A DNA stretch of 25,646 nt from an uncultured Campylobacter sp. (GCA_900539505.1 UQCL01000031.1:1-25646), one strand, 5' to 3'. Shown: positions 15,482-23,881, numbered from the stretch's first letter. Numbers and translations: made by a program. Notes: a model not told the origin generated them from the letters alone.

Positions 15482-16204
15482 ATGCAACAAGCGCATACGA
15501 AGCCGCCGCAAGCCTTAAACCTGCATAACGCGCAGATTTATGAGATCACGCCGTTTACGATGCTTGATTTTACTGATCACATCGCCGCGATTGCGTGGTT
15601 TTGCGGCTGCAATATGCGTTGCAATTACTGCTACAACCCACAAATCGTTACTTCACGGGGTAAAATTTCAAACGAAGAGTTTCTGCGCTTTTTGGATGCG
15701 CGCGCGGGCAAGCTTCAGGGCATCGTATTTAGCGGCGGCGAATGCACCTGTGCGAGCGATTTTATCCCGCTGGCGCACGAAGTTAAGCGGCGCGGCTTTT
15801 TGCTCAAAGTAGATACCAACGGCTCAAATCCGCAAAAGATTGAAGAGGCGCTAAGCCTAGGTCTGATCGATTATATAGCGCTTGATTTTAAGGCGTCGCG
15901 GCAGGATTTTGAGCTCATCACTAAATCAAGTTTATACGATAAATTTTTGCAAACTCTTAGGCTTTTGCTGCGGCAAAATTTTAAATTTGAGGTGCGCACG
16001 ACCGTGCATGCGGATTTTTTAAACGAAGCAAAGATCGAGCAGATGGCGCAAATTCTATACAGCGAGGGCTACCGCGGCGTCTATTATCTACAAAACTTCC
16101 TGCCCACCGGCGATAATTTCGGTAATTTAAACGCGCCGCTTGCGAGCTTTGATCCGAGCAAAATTCGTACCGAGCTAAAGATAGAACTTCGAAATTTTGA
16201 TTAA
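15482..16204 (+). CDS. nrdG: Anaerobic ribonucleotide reductase activating enzyme NrdG (radical SAM)
   Basis: NrdG is the radical SAM activase that abstracts hydrogen from the NrdD glycine. The 240-residue protein carries the cluster motif C43-x3-C47-x2-C50 (CGCNMRCNYCYNP), the SAM-binding FSGGE, VDTNGSNP, and DYIALDFKAS. It is longer than E. coli NrdG (about 154 residues) and resembles the ~230-residue archaeal/anaerobe type (TIGR02495). ATG 15482 has no clear ribosome binding site, so translation may be coupled to the 54-residue radical-domain ORF ending 17 bases upstream; Met27 is an alternative start but lacks better support. Its target here would be the separately encoded glycyl-radical peptide. 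Confidence 0.92.
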   Translation: MQQAHTKPPQALNLHNAQIYEITPFTMLDFTDHIAAIAWFCGCNMRCNYCYNPQIVTSRGKISNEEFLRFLDARAGKLQGIVFSGGECTCASDFIPLAHEVKRRGFLLKVDTNGSNPQKIEEALSLGLIDYIALDFKASRQDFELITKSSLYDKFLQTLRLLLRQNFKFEVRTTVHADFLNEAKIEQMAQILYSEGYRGVYYLQNFLPTGDNFGNLNAPLASFDPSKIRTELKIELRNFD

Positions 16205-16492
16205 ATTTACGCCGCCGCGCGCGTCTTGCCGCGATGAGCGCGATGAAATTTTAATTTAGCGCGCGCATTGCCCGGCATATATTGTGCCTCGATAAAATTC
16301 CGCCTCGCCGAAGGCTTTAAAATTTACCTCGCCACCGCTTGCTATATTTAAATTTTATTACGTCTGTGGCGTAAAATTCTATGTTTATCAAGGGCTTTAA
16401 ATTTTATACCGCGTAAATTTAACTTCGCGCCAAATTTCGCACCGCGTAGCCTCGCCGCTTCAAAACAAAAGGTAAATTTAGCTTGCTTTGGC
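16205..16492. other. Intergenic region between nrdG and nrdB; no gene seen
   Basis: No coding signal is credible here. Arms 16238-16242 (GCGCG) and 16260-16264 (CGCGC) can form a GC stem extended by four A/T or wobble pairs after one mismatch, a possible weak terminator for nrdG. The rest alternates GCGC-rich and AAATTT-rich spacer. Confidence 0.4.
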
Positions 16493-16519
16493 TAAAATAC
16501 GCCGAAATTTTTAAAAAGG
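16493..16519 (+). promoter_or_regulatory. nrdB -10 box and ribosome binding site
   Basis: TAAAAT at 16493-16498 and AAGG at 16516-16519 precede ATG 16526. This indicates a promoter separate from the anaerobic nrdD operon. Confidence 0.4.
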
Positions 16520-16525
16520 CAAAAA

Positions 16526-17548
16526 ATGGATAGGAAAAAAATCTACAATCCCTTCTCCGACGAGACGCTTACCGATCGCAAGGTCTTCGGCGGCAATCCG
16601 CAGGGTATTTTAAATTTTACCAAGGCGAAATATCAATGGGCGTTGAAACTTTGGGATCTGATGGAGGCCAATACCTGGTTTCCTAAAGAGGTCGATACCA
16701 CCGACGACGTGCGCGATTATAACTTCAATCTCACAAGCGCCGAGAAGCGGATGTATGATCTCGTGTGGAGCCAGCTGATATCGATGGATAGCTTTCAGAC
16801 CAACAATCTCGCCGATAATATCAACCCCTACATCACGGCTCCGGAGATCAACGCCGTGCTCGCGCGCCAAGCTTACGAGGAGGCCAACCACAGCAAATCC
16901 TACGCCGTCATGGTTGAGGCAATCTGTGAAAACACCGATCTGATTTACGAGATGGAGAAGCACGACGATATGCTCCGCAGGAAAAACGATTATATCTCAA
17001 GCGTCTATGAGGAGCTTGCGGGCGAGGTTAGCGATGATAAGCTGCTGCTAGCGATGGTGGCGAATCAAATTTTAGAGGGGATCTATTTTTATAGCGGCTT
17101 TACCTCGATCTATGCGCTTGCTCGTGCGGGCAAGATGCTAGGCAGCGCGCAGATGATCCGCTTCATACAGCGCGACGAGATCACGCATCTACTGCTCTTT
17201 CAAAACATGATAAATTCCGTCCGCAAAGAGCGCGCCGATCTGTTTAACAAACGCAACGTGGATAAAATTTACGAGATGTTCGAGACGGCGGGAAACTTAG
17301 AAATCGATTGGGGCAAATACATCACGGATAACCAAATCATGGGCTTTACTGACGACATCATCGAAGAATACATCCACTACCTGGTCGATCAGCGCCTGCT
17401 CGCCATCGGGCTTGAGAAGCGATACGGCGCGAAACACCCGATAAAATGGGTCGATGATTTTTCTAAATTTAATGATCAAAAGAGCAATTTTTTCGAGAGC
17501 AAGGTCACGAACTACAGCAAAGGAAGCTTGAGTTTCGATGATTTTTAG
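16526..17548 (+). CDS. nrdB: Class Ia ribonucleoside-diphosphate reductase beta subunit NrdB
   Basis: NrdB holds the diiron-tyrosyl radical cofactor used aerobically with NrdA. In the 340 residues all expected ligands are visible: D88 (SMDSFQ), E119 and H122 (YEEANH), E184 (QILEGIYF), E218 and H221 (RDEITH). The radical Tyr126 follows H122 by four, exactly as Y122 follows H118 in E. coli, so this is a tyrosyl-radical enzyme and not a Phe-type class Ic protein. The C-terminus (GSLSFDDF) is the acidic/aromatic tail that docks on NrdA. nrdA is not in the window. It sits right after the class III operon, putting aerobic and anaerobic dNTP synthesis side by side. Confidence 0.95.
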   Translation: MDRKKIYNPFSDETLTDRKVFGGNPQGILNFTKAKYQWALKLWDLMEANTWFPKEVDTTDDVRDYNFNLTSAEKRMYDLVWSQLISMDSFQTNNLADNINPYITAPEINAVLARQAYEEANHSKSYAVMVEAICENTDLIYEMEKHDDMLRRKNDYISSVYEELAGEVSDDKLLLAMVANQILEGIYFYSGFTSIYALARAGKMLGSAQMIRFIQRDEITHLLLFQNMINSVRKERADLFNKRNVDKIYEMFETAGNLEIDWGKYITDNQIMGFTDDIIEEYIHYLVDQRLLAIGLEKRYGAKHPIKWVDDFSKFNDQKSNFFESKVTNYSKGSLSFDDF

Positions 17549-17827
17549 CGGATTTTGCGGTTTAAAATTTTGCTCTGCCGCATCGCGGCACGGATACTTT
17601 GCAGATACTTGCCAAGGGCGGTTCGGATACGCGATGAGCGCAGAAGCCGTATTACCTGCAAAATTTTTAAAATTTAGCCGCGCTATATATTTAAAAAACG
17701 TAGCTTATGCTCTTTTGGCGCGGGGTGGACTTTCGGGAATTTTTAAAAATTTTAGCGGCTTGGAATTTAGACGGGGCGAAAGCTTTCTCGGCTTTAAATT
17801 TAACGTCTGGTCGGGCGGGAGCGCGCT

Positions 17828-18463
17828 ATGGTCTCGCTAGAGCGGCTTCGCTGCGAAAAGATGGCGAACGACATCGCCGAACAGGTTAGCTTAAATCCGG
17901 CGCTTTTTGAGGCGTTTTGTAGCGTCGCTAGAAGCGAGTTCGCCCCGCTTGGCGCGCACGCTTTCAGCCTTAACGCACAGCCCATTTTAGCCAGCCAGTG
18001 GATCAGCTCGCCGCTGACGGTCGCGCGCATGACGATGGCGCTAAGCGTGGATCCGAAGGTCGAGAAAATTTTAGAGATCGGCTGCGGCAGCGGCTATCAA
18101 GCGGCGATTTTAAGCAGGATGGTTCACCGCGTCTTTGCTGTCGAGCGCGTCGAGCGGCTGGTGGGCGAGGCGAAAAGGCACTTTGCAAATCTCGGGATTT
18201 CAAACATCAGCCTGCGCCACGATGACGGCAATGCGGGGTGGAAAAATTTTGCCCCTTTTGATAGGATCTTGCTCTCCGCATGCGCCGAGAGGATCGACGA
18301 GCGGCTGTTTGCACAGCTGGCGATCGGCGGGATTTTGGTCGCTCCGATGAATAGAGGCGGCTCGCAAAAGATCGTTAGATTTAGTAAAATTTCGTTAAGC
18401 GAGATCAAAGAAGAGGAGCTTGGCGCCTGCGAATTCGTCCCGTTGGTGCAGGGTCGCGGATAG
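17828..18463 (+). CDS. pcm: Protein-L-isoaspartate O-methyltransferase Pcm
   Basis: Pcm uses S-adenosylmethionine to methylate L-isoaspartyl residues in damaged proteins, starting their repair. The 211 residues include the substrate-binding region around ISSPLTVARMTMAL, SAM motif I EIGCGSGYQAA at about 83-93, acidic motif II at VFAVER, and HDDGNAGW matching the HGDG-W motif. GGILVAPMNRGGSQKIVRF is the C-terminal sheet. ATG 17828 has GGGAG seven bases upstream; Met12 is a possible alternative. The 279 bases after nrdB contain no other gene I can support, so it may have its own promoter or read through from nrdB. Confidence 0.93.
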   Translation: MVSLERLRCEKMANDIAEQVSLNPALFEAFCSVARSEFAPLGAHAFSLNAQPILASQWISSPLTVARMTMALSVDPKVEKILEIGCGSGYQAAILSRMVHRVFAVERVERLVGEAKRHFANLGISNISLRHDDGNAGWKNFAPFDRILLSACAERIDERLFAQLAIGGILVAPMNRGGSQKIVRFSKISLSEIKEEELGACEFVPLVQGRG

Positions 18464-18581
18464 ATCTAGCGCGCAGTAAATTTTAAAATTTCCTACCGCC
18501 GCGGGCGCGTAAATTTAATAAAATTTGCTTTTGCACTCCGCTGAAGATCAGAGTTTTATTAATTATTTATTTAAATTTAAG

Positions 18582-18610
18582 TACAATACACAATTTTTAA
18601 TCTTTCAAGG
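18582..18610 (+). promoter_or_regulatory. Promoter and ribosome binding site of the McrB-like gene
   Basis: TACAAT at 18582-18587 lies in an AT-rich stretch, with AAGG at 18607-18610 seven bases before ATG 18618. The palindrome AAATTTTAAAATTT at 18478-18491 lies between pcm and this promoter. Confidence 0.4.
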
Positions 18611-18617
18611 ATGAGTC

Positions 18618-20420
18618 ATGCAAGATTTTAGCAAGGAAAAGATAGAGTCGCTGGTCGCCAGCTGGAAAAATCACAACAAAAACCAATTCTGGCTTAAAAA
18701 ACAAACCGCGATTTCAAAGTATTTAGGCGAGATAAAGCGCTGCCTCGCAAGCTTTGATGAGACCGAGAACGAGTTTTTGCAAACTTTATATATAAATCTC
18801 AGCGACGGCAATCTTAGAAGCTGCAAAATTTTATCTTTGGGCGAGAAGTTCGCGCACGCCGAGTATTTCTTTATGGATCAGTATTTTGATTCCAATATCA
18901 GCGCGTTTTATTACGATTTCGCTTTTAAAGACCGCATCGTCGGCAAAAAGGAGCTGTTTCCTAAAAATGCCGTAAAAAGCGTAACTAGCGTGCTTAGCGG
19001 CGAGGACAAAAACATCGTCTCGCTTTATGTTTTCATCGAAAATATCGTTAAAAATTTCAATAGCTATTCGCAGGAGCGCACCGCGCGCGATATTTTTAAA
19101 CAAAAGCTAGTCAATTTCTACGACGAGCTTTACAGGCTTCTTACGGCGGTGGACAGCGCTTTGGCGATCGATTTTTTCGACGTCGCGCTGCATAATCAAC
19201 CCTTCGTGCTGATGGAATTTTTAAAATCCGCGATAAATGCCGATAATTTCTATCTGATCGACAGCTACCTAAGCGACGACGGGATGCTAAATTTAGGACT
19301 TGCCGAGGGTGGCGATTTCGCGCAAATTTCGCGCGAGAAGCTCTATCTGCTAGCTAGCATATTTGCGCAGTGCAACGATGAGTTTCCGACTCTCATTTAT
19401 CGCGATGAAACTGCGCAAATTTTATCCTTGCTCTACGACGAAAAGGTTGAAATTTTTGAAGAATTTTACGAAGTAAGTTCGCGATTTATCGCGGAATTTA
19501 CCCCGTATCCGCAGGATGTCGTGGGCGCGGCTAAGATCGTGTACTCCTCGCTATTTTTTGAATACGTCAAAAACTACAAAAGCGAAGAGGTCGCAAAAAA
19601 TACGATATTTTACGGCGCGATCGGTACCGGCAAGACCCGCAGATTGCGGTCTTTGATCACCGAAAAGAAGCTTGCGGTAAAAAATTTCCGCTACGTTTGC
19701 CTACACGAAGGCTTTGAATACCGTGATTTCATCGACGGATTTTACGGCGAAAGCTTCATTAGCGGCGAGTTTAAGGCGCTGTGCAAAGAGGCGCTAAACG
19801 ATCCGAAGGGCGAGTATTATTTTTTAATCGACAATGCAAGCGCTGCGAGCTTGGATAAAATTTTTGGCGAGGCGGCGGTACTTTTGGATCGTCGCTACGA
19901 CGAGGAAGACGAGCTTTCGCTTATCCGCACGAAAAATTCCCACGTAATCGATGGCTTTGAAGATGGCGAGAAAGCGCGCGCCAGCGTCGTTTTAAAGGAC
20001 GGCCGCTCATATTTTGCGGTGCCTAAAAATTTATACGTTCTATGCACTCTAAGTGAGCACAAATGCGTTTCGCCCTCGATCGCAAAGGCGTTTAGATGGA
20101 TCAGATGCGAGTGCGATTACGGCGCGCTTGAGGATTATTTAAGAGATCGCGAGATCGTAAATGCAAGCGCGGTCGTTGCGGTTTGCAAGGCGCTGAATAA
20201 ATTTATCGCCGATGAGGCAAGCGGCCTTTGCGCGATCGGACACGGCGTATTTATGGGGCTAGTGCGCTATCAAAGTGGCGCGCAGATCATGCAGGAGGGG
20301 CTAAACGGCTTTTTTGCTGAGGTGCTGGAGCCGATCTTTAGGTGCGCGGCAAGGAGCGAAGATGCCGCTACGAGCCTTAGCGAGCGCATCGTCGAAGCTA
20401 GAGGCGTGTTTAAATTTTAG
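18618..20420 (+). CDS. Orphan McrB-like AAA ATPase with degenerate Walker B and sensor motifs
   Basis: The 600-residue protein has an all-helical-looking N-terminal region of about 325 residues that I do not recognise, then a McrB-type AAA domain. Walker A is intact, GAIGTGKT at 333-340. HEGFEYRDFIDGF at 363-375 matches the McrB HPsYsYEDFIeG motif, and SLDKIFGEAAVLLD matches the NxxKIFGELItLLE helix. VPKNLYVLCTLS matches VPxNLyiiGTMN. Key residues differ: Walker B ends L-I-D405-N406 instead of D-E, and the MNTADRS sensor segment is LSEHKCVS. It may therefore bind nucleotide but hydrolyse it poorly. McrB normally works with the nuclease McrC, and no mcrC lies on either side. Restriction or phage defence is possible, but a housekeeping or scaffold role is equally open. 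Confidence 0.72.
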   Translation: MQDFSKEKIESLVASWKNHNKNQFWLKKQTAISKYLGEIKRCLASFDETENEFLQTLYINLSDGNLRSCKILSLGEKFAHAEYFFMDQYFDSNISAFYYDFAFKDRIVGKKELFPKNAVKSVTSVLSGEDKNIVSLYVFIENIVKNFNSYSQERTARDIFKQKLVNFYDELYRLLTAVDSALAIDFFDVALHNQPFVLMEFLKSAINADNFYLIDSYLSDDGMLNLGLAEGGDFAQISREKLYLLASIFAQCNDEFPTLIYRDETAQILSLLYDEKVEIFEEFYEVSSRFIAEFTPYPQDVVGAAKIVYSSLFFEYVKNYKSEEVAKNTIFYGAIGTGKTRRLRSLITEKKLAVKNFRYVCLHEGFEYRDFIDGFYGESFISGEFKALCKEALNDPKGEYYFLIDNASAASLDKIFGEAAVLLDRRYDEEDELSLIRTKNSHVIDGFEDGEKARASVVLKDGRSYFAVPKNLYVLCTLSEHKCVSPSIAKAFRWIRCECDYGALEDYLRDREIVNASAVVAVCKALNKFIADEASGLCAIGHGVFMGLVRYQSGAQIMQEGLNGFFAEVLEPIFRCAARSEDAATSLSERIVEARGVFKF

Positions 20421-20448
20421 CCGCCGCTTAGCAGGAATGCTTATATTT

Positions 20449-20474
20449 GCAATGAAATTTTAAAATTTCATTGC
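20449..20474. terminator. 26-base perfect palindrome after the McrB-like gene
   Basis: Arms GCAATGAAATTTT (20449-20461) and AAAATTTCATTGC (20462-20474) are perfectly complementary, centred on the recurring AAATTTTAAAATTT core. It starts 28 bases after the stop and probably terminates transcription. From here to 20665 I see nothing else. Confidence 0.55.
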
Positions 20475-20665
20475 ATTGTGCTTCACTTGCGCTTAGATAT
20501 ACGGCGGCGAAATTTTGGTTTTAAATTTGGCAAAAGTTTACGCGGCGCTATTTTATTTGCGGTGCACCGTAGCAATACCGATCTATTAAATTGATATAAA
20601 TTTAGACTTGAAATTTTAGTTCTCGCCCGCCATACTTATCGGGCGCGTGGGCACGGAGTCAGAGT

Positions 20666-20714
20666 AAAATTTTGTCTAAATTTAGCCTCAGTCGCCAAAT
20701 TTAGACAAAATTTT
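20666..20714. terminator. 18-bp perfect stem terminator between convergent genes
   Basis: Arms 20666-20683 (AAAATTTTGTCTAAATTT) and 20697-20714 are exact reverse complements around a 13-base loop, followed by TTTTT on the plus strand. It lies between the McrB-like gene (plus) and moaE (minus), consistent with bidirectional termination. Confidence 0.7.
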
Positions 20715-20747
20715 TATGTATAAAATTCCCGCCGTATTTTATACATA
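20715..20747. repeat. Second inverted repeat directly abutting the terminator
   Basis: Arms 20715-20726 (TATGTATAAAAT) and 20736-20747 (ATTTTATACATA) are perfect complements with a 9-base C/G-rich loop. It begins at the base following the preceding hairpin. It may terminate moaE transcription on the minus strand. Confidence 0.6.
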
Positions 20748-20837
20748 GAATTTTACTTGTCGGCGCAATCGCCGTTTTGATTAAATTTAATTGAATTGAA
20801 GCAAGCCTGTGGGGCTAAAACAGCGCGTGCTTTTAAT

Positions 20838-21347
20838 TTAACCCAAAAGCCCCGCGCCTTTTACTTTCTGCGAGCGATCCGCCGCGTAGATCCTCTTCCC
20901 GCCTACTACTTTGCCGCCCTCGATTTTACCGCCCTTTACGTCGTATTTCCAGATCGGCGCGGCCGCCTTGAAATCCTCCACAAACTCGTTTATTAGCGCC
21001 AGAGCGACCTTGCGCTGCGGGCTTACGACGCCTGCGACGTAGGAGCTTTCGTGGATCGGCACACCCCCGTTTGCATGCGCAAAAAGCACGAATGCGCCCT
21101 GTGCCGCGGCCTTTTGCTGCCATGCTTCGAACCAAGTCCGTAAAATCGGCTCGTAGATATCGAAGCTCAATGCGCAGATGCCGCCCTCTTCGCGCACGAT
21201 GCCCACGAAGGTAATAAACGCACCGCAATTTGCGTCTTTAAATTTAGCGTACCAGCGCGATAAAATCGCATCTACGTCTAAGCTGCCCTCATAAATTTCA
21301 GGCTCGATCCCGCTTAAAAGTTCTGGATTAAATTTAGCCTCGCCCAT
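20838..21347 (-). CDS. moaE: Molybdopterin synthase catalytic subunit MoaE
   Basis: MoaE, with thiocarboxylated MoaD, inserts the dithiolene sulfurs into precursor Z to give molybdopterin. The 169-residue protein shows CGAFITFVGIVRE, VPIHESSYVAGVVSPQRKVA and the catalytic-lysine motif APIWKYD (K134). It is about 20 residues longer than E. coli MoaE, with a Gly/Lys-rich C-terminus. The usual HR of the AHR motif is QR here. AGGAGG five bases before the start is a near-consensus ribosome binding site. It follows moaD by 15 bases. The pathway product is needed by a formate dehydrogenase such as the one FdhC would serve. Confidence 0.93.
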   Translation of the reverse strand: MGEAKFNPELLSGIEPEIYEGSLDVDAILSRWYAKFKDANCGAFITFVGIVREEGGICALSFDIYEPILRTWFEAWQQKAAAQGAFVLFAHANGGVPIHESSYVAGVVSPQRKVALALINEFVEDFKAAAPIWKYDVKGGKIEGGKVVGGKRIYAADRSQKVKGAGLLG

Positions 21348-21362
21348 CGCCGCCTCCTAAGC

Positions 21363-21584
21363 TTAGCCGCCGCAAACGGGAGGCAAAAGGCTCACGCGAT
21401 CGCCGGATTTAAGCGCAAAATTCGCATCATAAACCATCTTATCATTTACCGCTACGGCGCAGTTTGCAAGCCACTGTCTTAGGCTTTCGTCCTTTTGTAG
21501 CTCCGCTTTTACCTCTTGCAGGGAGTTTGCGTTTAGGCGCAGGGGCTCGCGCCCGATCGGCCCTAAAAATTCTACCTCTACCAT
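21363..21584 (-). CDS. moaD: Molybdopterin synthase sulfur-carrier subunit MoaD
   Basis: MoaD is a ubiquitin-fold sulfur carrier, activated at its C-terminus as a thiocarboxylate. The 73 residues begin VEVEFLGPIGREPL, contain AVAVNDKMV and LKSGDRVSLLPPVCGG, and end in the required Gly-Gly. Length (E. coli 81) and ending fit. The start has AAGGAC five bases upstream. It is first in a moaD-moaE operon and divergent from nspC. Confidence 0.93.
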   Translation of the reverse strand: MVEVEFLGPIGREPLRLNANSLQEVKAELQKDESLRQWLANCAVAVNDKMVYDANFALKSGDRVSLLPPVCGG

Positions 21585-21638
21585 TTTTGTCCTTTTTTAA
21601 AGATTGGGCGATTTTAACCAAAAATTTATAAAATTTTA

Positions 21639-21666
21639 TATAATTGCGTAAAAATTTAATGAGGAA
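21639..21666 (+). promoter_or_regulatory. nspC promoter -10 and ribosome binding site
   Basis: TATAAT at 21639-21644 and GAGGAA at 21661-21666 precede ATG 21672, within the short divergent gap to moaD. Confidence 0.5.
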
Positions 21667-21671
21667 AAACG

Positions 21672-22826
21672 ATGAAAATCGATGAAATTTCTACCCCCGC
21701 TTACGTATGTGAGGAGCAAAAATTGGTAAAAAATTTAGAAATTTTACGCGGCGTAGGCGAGCGAAGCGGCGCAAAAATTTTATGCGCGCTAAAAGGCTTC
21801 GCGTTTAGCTTTGCAATGCCTTACGTTGACAGATACCTCTGGGGCGCCACTTGCAGCGGCCTGCACGAGGCGAAATTTGCCGCGGAATTTATCAAAAACG
21901 GCGAAATCCACACGTACTCGCCCGCATTCAAAGAGGATGATTTGGATGAAATTTTAAAAATTTCAAACCACGTCGTATTCAATAGCGCCGCGCAGTGGCA
22001 AAAATACCGCGCAAAGGCGCTAGCTACGGGAGTATCGTGCGGCTTGCGGCTAAATCCTCAGACCTCCTTCGCGCCCAAAGACGCTTACAATCCGTGCGGC
22101 AGCTTTAGCAGGCTCGGGATGAGCCTTGAAGCGCTGCAGCGGGCGATCTTACAAGACGGCGAGTTTTTGCGCGGCATCTCGGGGCTACATTTTCACGCGC
22201 TGTGCGAAGAAAGCGCTCAGAGCCTAGGGCGGGTGCTTGAGGTTTTCGAGGCGAAATTCGGCAAGTATTTTAGAGCCCTAAAGTGGCTAAATTTCGGCGG
22301 CGGTCATCATATCACGCGCACAGGCTACAACGTGGAGTTGCTGATAAATTTGATCAAAAAATTTCGCGAAAAATACGAAGTCGAAATTTATCTCGAGCCC
22401 GGCGAGGCGGTCGGCTGGGAGTGCGGATATTTGGTCGCTAGCGTGCTTGATATAGTAGAAAACGGCGCTAAAATCGCTATTTTAGATACTTCTTCTGAAG
22501 CTCATATGCCCGATACCGTGCTGATGCCGTATCGCCCTGCGGTGCGCGGCGAGAGTAAGAGCGGTAAATTTAGCTATCGCTTCGGTGGGAATACCTGCCT
22601 CGCAGGCGACGTCGTGGGGCTCGAGAGCGGACAGCCCGAGTATAAATTTGACGCGCCGCTAAACATCGGCGATCGGGTGATTTTCGAGGATCAGATCCAC
22701 TACACGATCGTGAAAAACACGACCTTTAACGGCATCAAGCTGCCCGATCTTGTTCTGGCGGACGAGCGCGGAGAGGTTTTGGCAATCAAAAAATTTGGCT
22801 ACGATGAGTACGCGAGGCGAAACTAG
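21672..22826 (+). CDS. nspC: Carboxynorspermidine/carboxyspermidine decarboxylase NspC
   Basis: NspC is a fold-III PLP decarboxylase that converts carboxyspermidine to spermidine, the last step of the alternative polyamine route used by Campylobacter. The 384 residues start STPAYVCEE and carry the PLP lysine K41 in CALKGFAF. They continue with GLHFHALCE, the Gly-rich LNFGGGHHITR, LEPGEAVGWE, and the active-site Cys region GNTCLAGDVVG. EDQIHYTIVKNTTFNGIKLP completes the dimer interface. Length is typical. The partner nspA/CASDH (carboxyspermidine dehydrogenase) is not in the window. It is monocistronic, followed by a weak 6-base stem at 22840-22857 and then the fdhC promoter. Confidence 0.94.
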   Translation: MKIDEISTPAYVCEEQKLVKNLEILRGVGERSGAKILCALKGFAFSFAMPYVDRYLWGATCSGLHEAKFAAEFIKNGEIHTYSPAFKEDDLDEILKISNHVVFNSAAQWQKYRAKALATGVSCGLRLNPQTSFAPKDAYNPCGSFSRLGMSLEALQRAILQDGEFLRGISGLHFHALCEESAQSLGRVLEVFEAKFGKYFRALKWLNFGGGHHITRTGYNVELLINLIKKFREKYEVEIYLEPGEAVGWECGYLVASVLDIVENGAKIAILDTSSEAHMPDTVLMPYRPAVRGESKSGKFSYRFGGNTCLAGDVVGLESGQPEYKFDAPLNIGDRVIFEDQIHYTIVKNTTFNGIKLPDLVLADERGEVLAIKKFGYDEYARRN

Positions 22827-22886
22827 CTCCGCACTTAATGCAAAAATGTAATTTTGCTTTGTAAGAAAATTTTTTGCAAAAAATGA

Positions 22887-22916
22887 TATAATCGGCTTGA
22901 ATTTTATATCTAAGGA
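22887..22916 (+). promoter_or_regulatory. Promoter of the fdhC-yedF-selD group
   Basis: TATAAT at 22887-22892 and AAGGA at 22912-22916 precede ATG 22922. No other clear promoter is visible before yedF or selD, so the three genes may share this one. Confidence 0.5.
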
Positions 22917-22921
22917 AATCC

Positions 22922-23881
22922 ATGAAAAGATTGTTTCTCGCGCTTTTTGCCTGTATTTATGCGCAGGCCGAAGAGAAAAAATATGCCGATATCGTGCAGG
23001 GAAATAGCGATGTTTGGGGCAATGCAAGGCTTGAAAACATCGATAGCTACGGCAACGGCTTCGGCCCGATTTTTCTGCAATTTCAAGGACATCTGCAAAG
23101 CTCGGGCTTTTTTGCTTGGTTGGCGCTGGGTGCGGTTTTGGGCGTAATCATAGCTTTTATTGGGCATTACGCGATCATAGGGCCGAAGCACTTCGATCAT
23201 CACGCGGGCAAGCCGATCTATGCGTTTAATAAATTTGAGCGACTATACCATTTCGTAGCGGCCGTCGCATGGGCGATCTTGGTTCCGACAGGCTTGATTA
23301 TGATGTTTGGCGAGGAATTCGGCGGCGGTGCTTTCGTGAGATTTTGTAAAAACGCTCACGGACTGGCTACGATAGCGTTTGCGATTGCCGTTGTGCCTAT
23401 GCTAGTGACATGGTTTTGGCGTATGCTACCGCGAACTTACGATATCAGATGGATGATGATCGTGGGCGGCTATCTAAGCAAAAAGAAGCGCGCGATCCCT
23501 GCGGGTAAATTTAACGCAGGCCAAAAGGCGTGGTTTTGGGTCGCGACTTTAGGCGGTATAGTGATGATAGCGACGGGCGCGTCGATGTTTTTCTTAGACT
23601 ACGATATCCCCGCAATGAGAAGTGCGCTAGGTATGAGTCAGATCGAAATTTTAAGAGCAAGCGCGATTATTCATAATTTTTTGGGCGCGGTCTGCGCGGT
23701 ATTTTTGCTTGTGCATATCTATATGGCGGTCTTTGCGATCAGCGGTGCCATCCACTCGATGATCGACGGACACAAGCCGGAGGAGGAAGTTTACGTACTT
23801 CATCACTACTGGTATCGCGAGCTGCTCGATAAAGGGCAGATCGCCAAATCGCAATTTGAAGCGAAGTACCCGCGCTTATAA
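22922..23881 (+). CDS. fdhC: Formate dehydrogenase cytochrome b subunit (FdhC/FdnI type)
   Basis: This is the membrane dihaem cytochrome b that passes electrons from periplasmic formate dehydrogenase to menaquinone. The 319-residue protein has a signal-like N-terminus (MKRLFLALFACIYAQA), a periplasmic stretch of about 40 residues, and then the usual four haem-binding helices plus one extra near 60-80. Haem-ligand candidates are the His in FERLYHFVAAVAWA, in CKNAHGLATIA, and the pair in IIHNFLGAVCAVFLLVHIYM. SMIDGHKPEEEVYVLHHYWYRE at the C-terminus is characteristic of the FdoI/FdhC family. No fdhA or fdhB lies next to it: nspC is upstream and yedF 84 bases downstream. It could serve an enzyme encoded elsewhere. 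Confidence 0.9.
   Translation: MKRLFLALFACIYAQAEEKKYADIVQGNSDVWGNARLENIDSYGNGFGPIFLQFQGHLQSSGFFAWLALGAVLGVIIAFIGHYAIIGPKHFDHHAGKPIYAFNKFERLYHFVAAVAWAILVPTGLIMMFGEEFGGGAFVRFCKNAHGLATIAFAIAVVPMLVTWFWRMLPRTYDIRWMMIVGGYLSKKKRAIPAGKFNAGQKAWFWVATLGGIVMIATGASMFFLDYDIPAMRSALGMSQIEILRASAIIHNFLGAVCAVFLLVHIYMAVFAISGAIHSMIDGHKPEEEVYVLHHYWYRELLDKGQIAKSQFEAKYPRL

Noticed and set aside
16526..17548. NrdB as a class Ic (Mn/Fe, Phe-containing) enzyme
   Set aside because: Tyr126 is present at the radical position, four residues after His122.
17538..17840. Open frame overlapping the nrdB end and pcm start
   Set aside because: It has no ribosome binding site and overlaps two certain genes at both ends; composition looks like spacer DNA.
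20796..20996. Plus-strand frame over the moaE end
   Set aside because: Shadow of moaE on the opposite strand.
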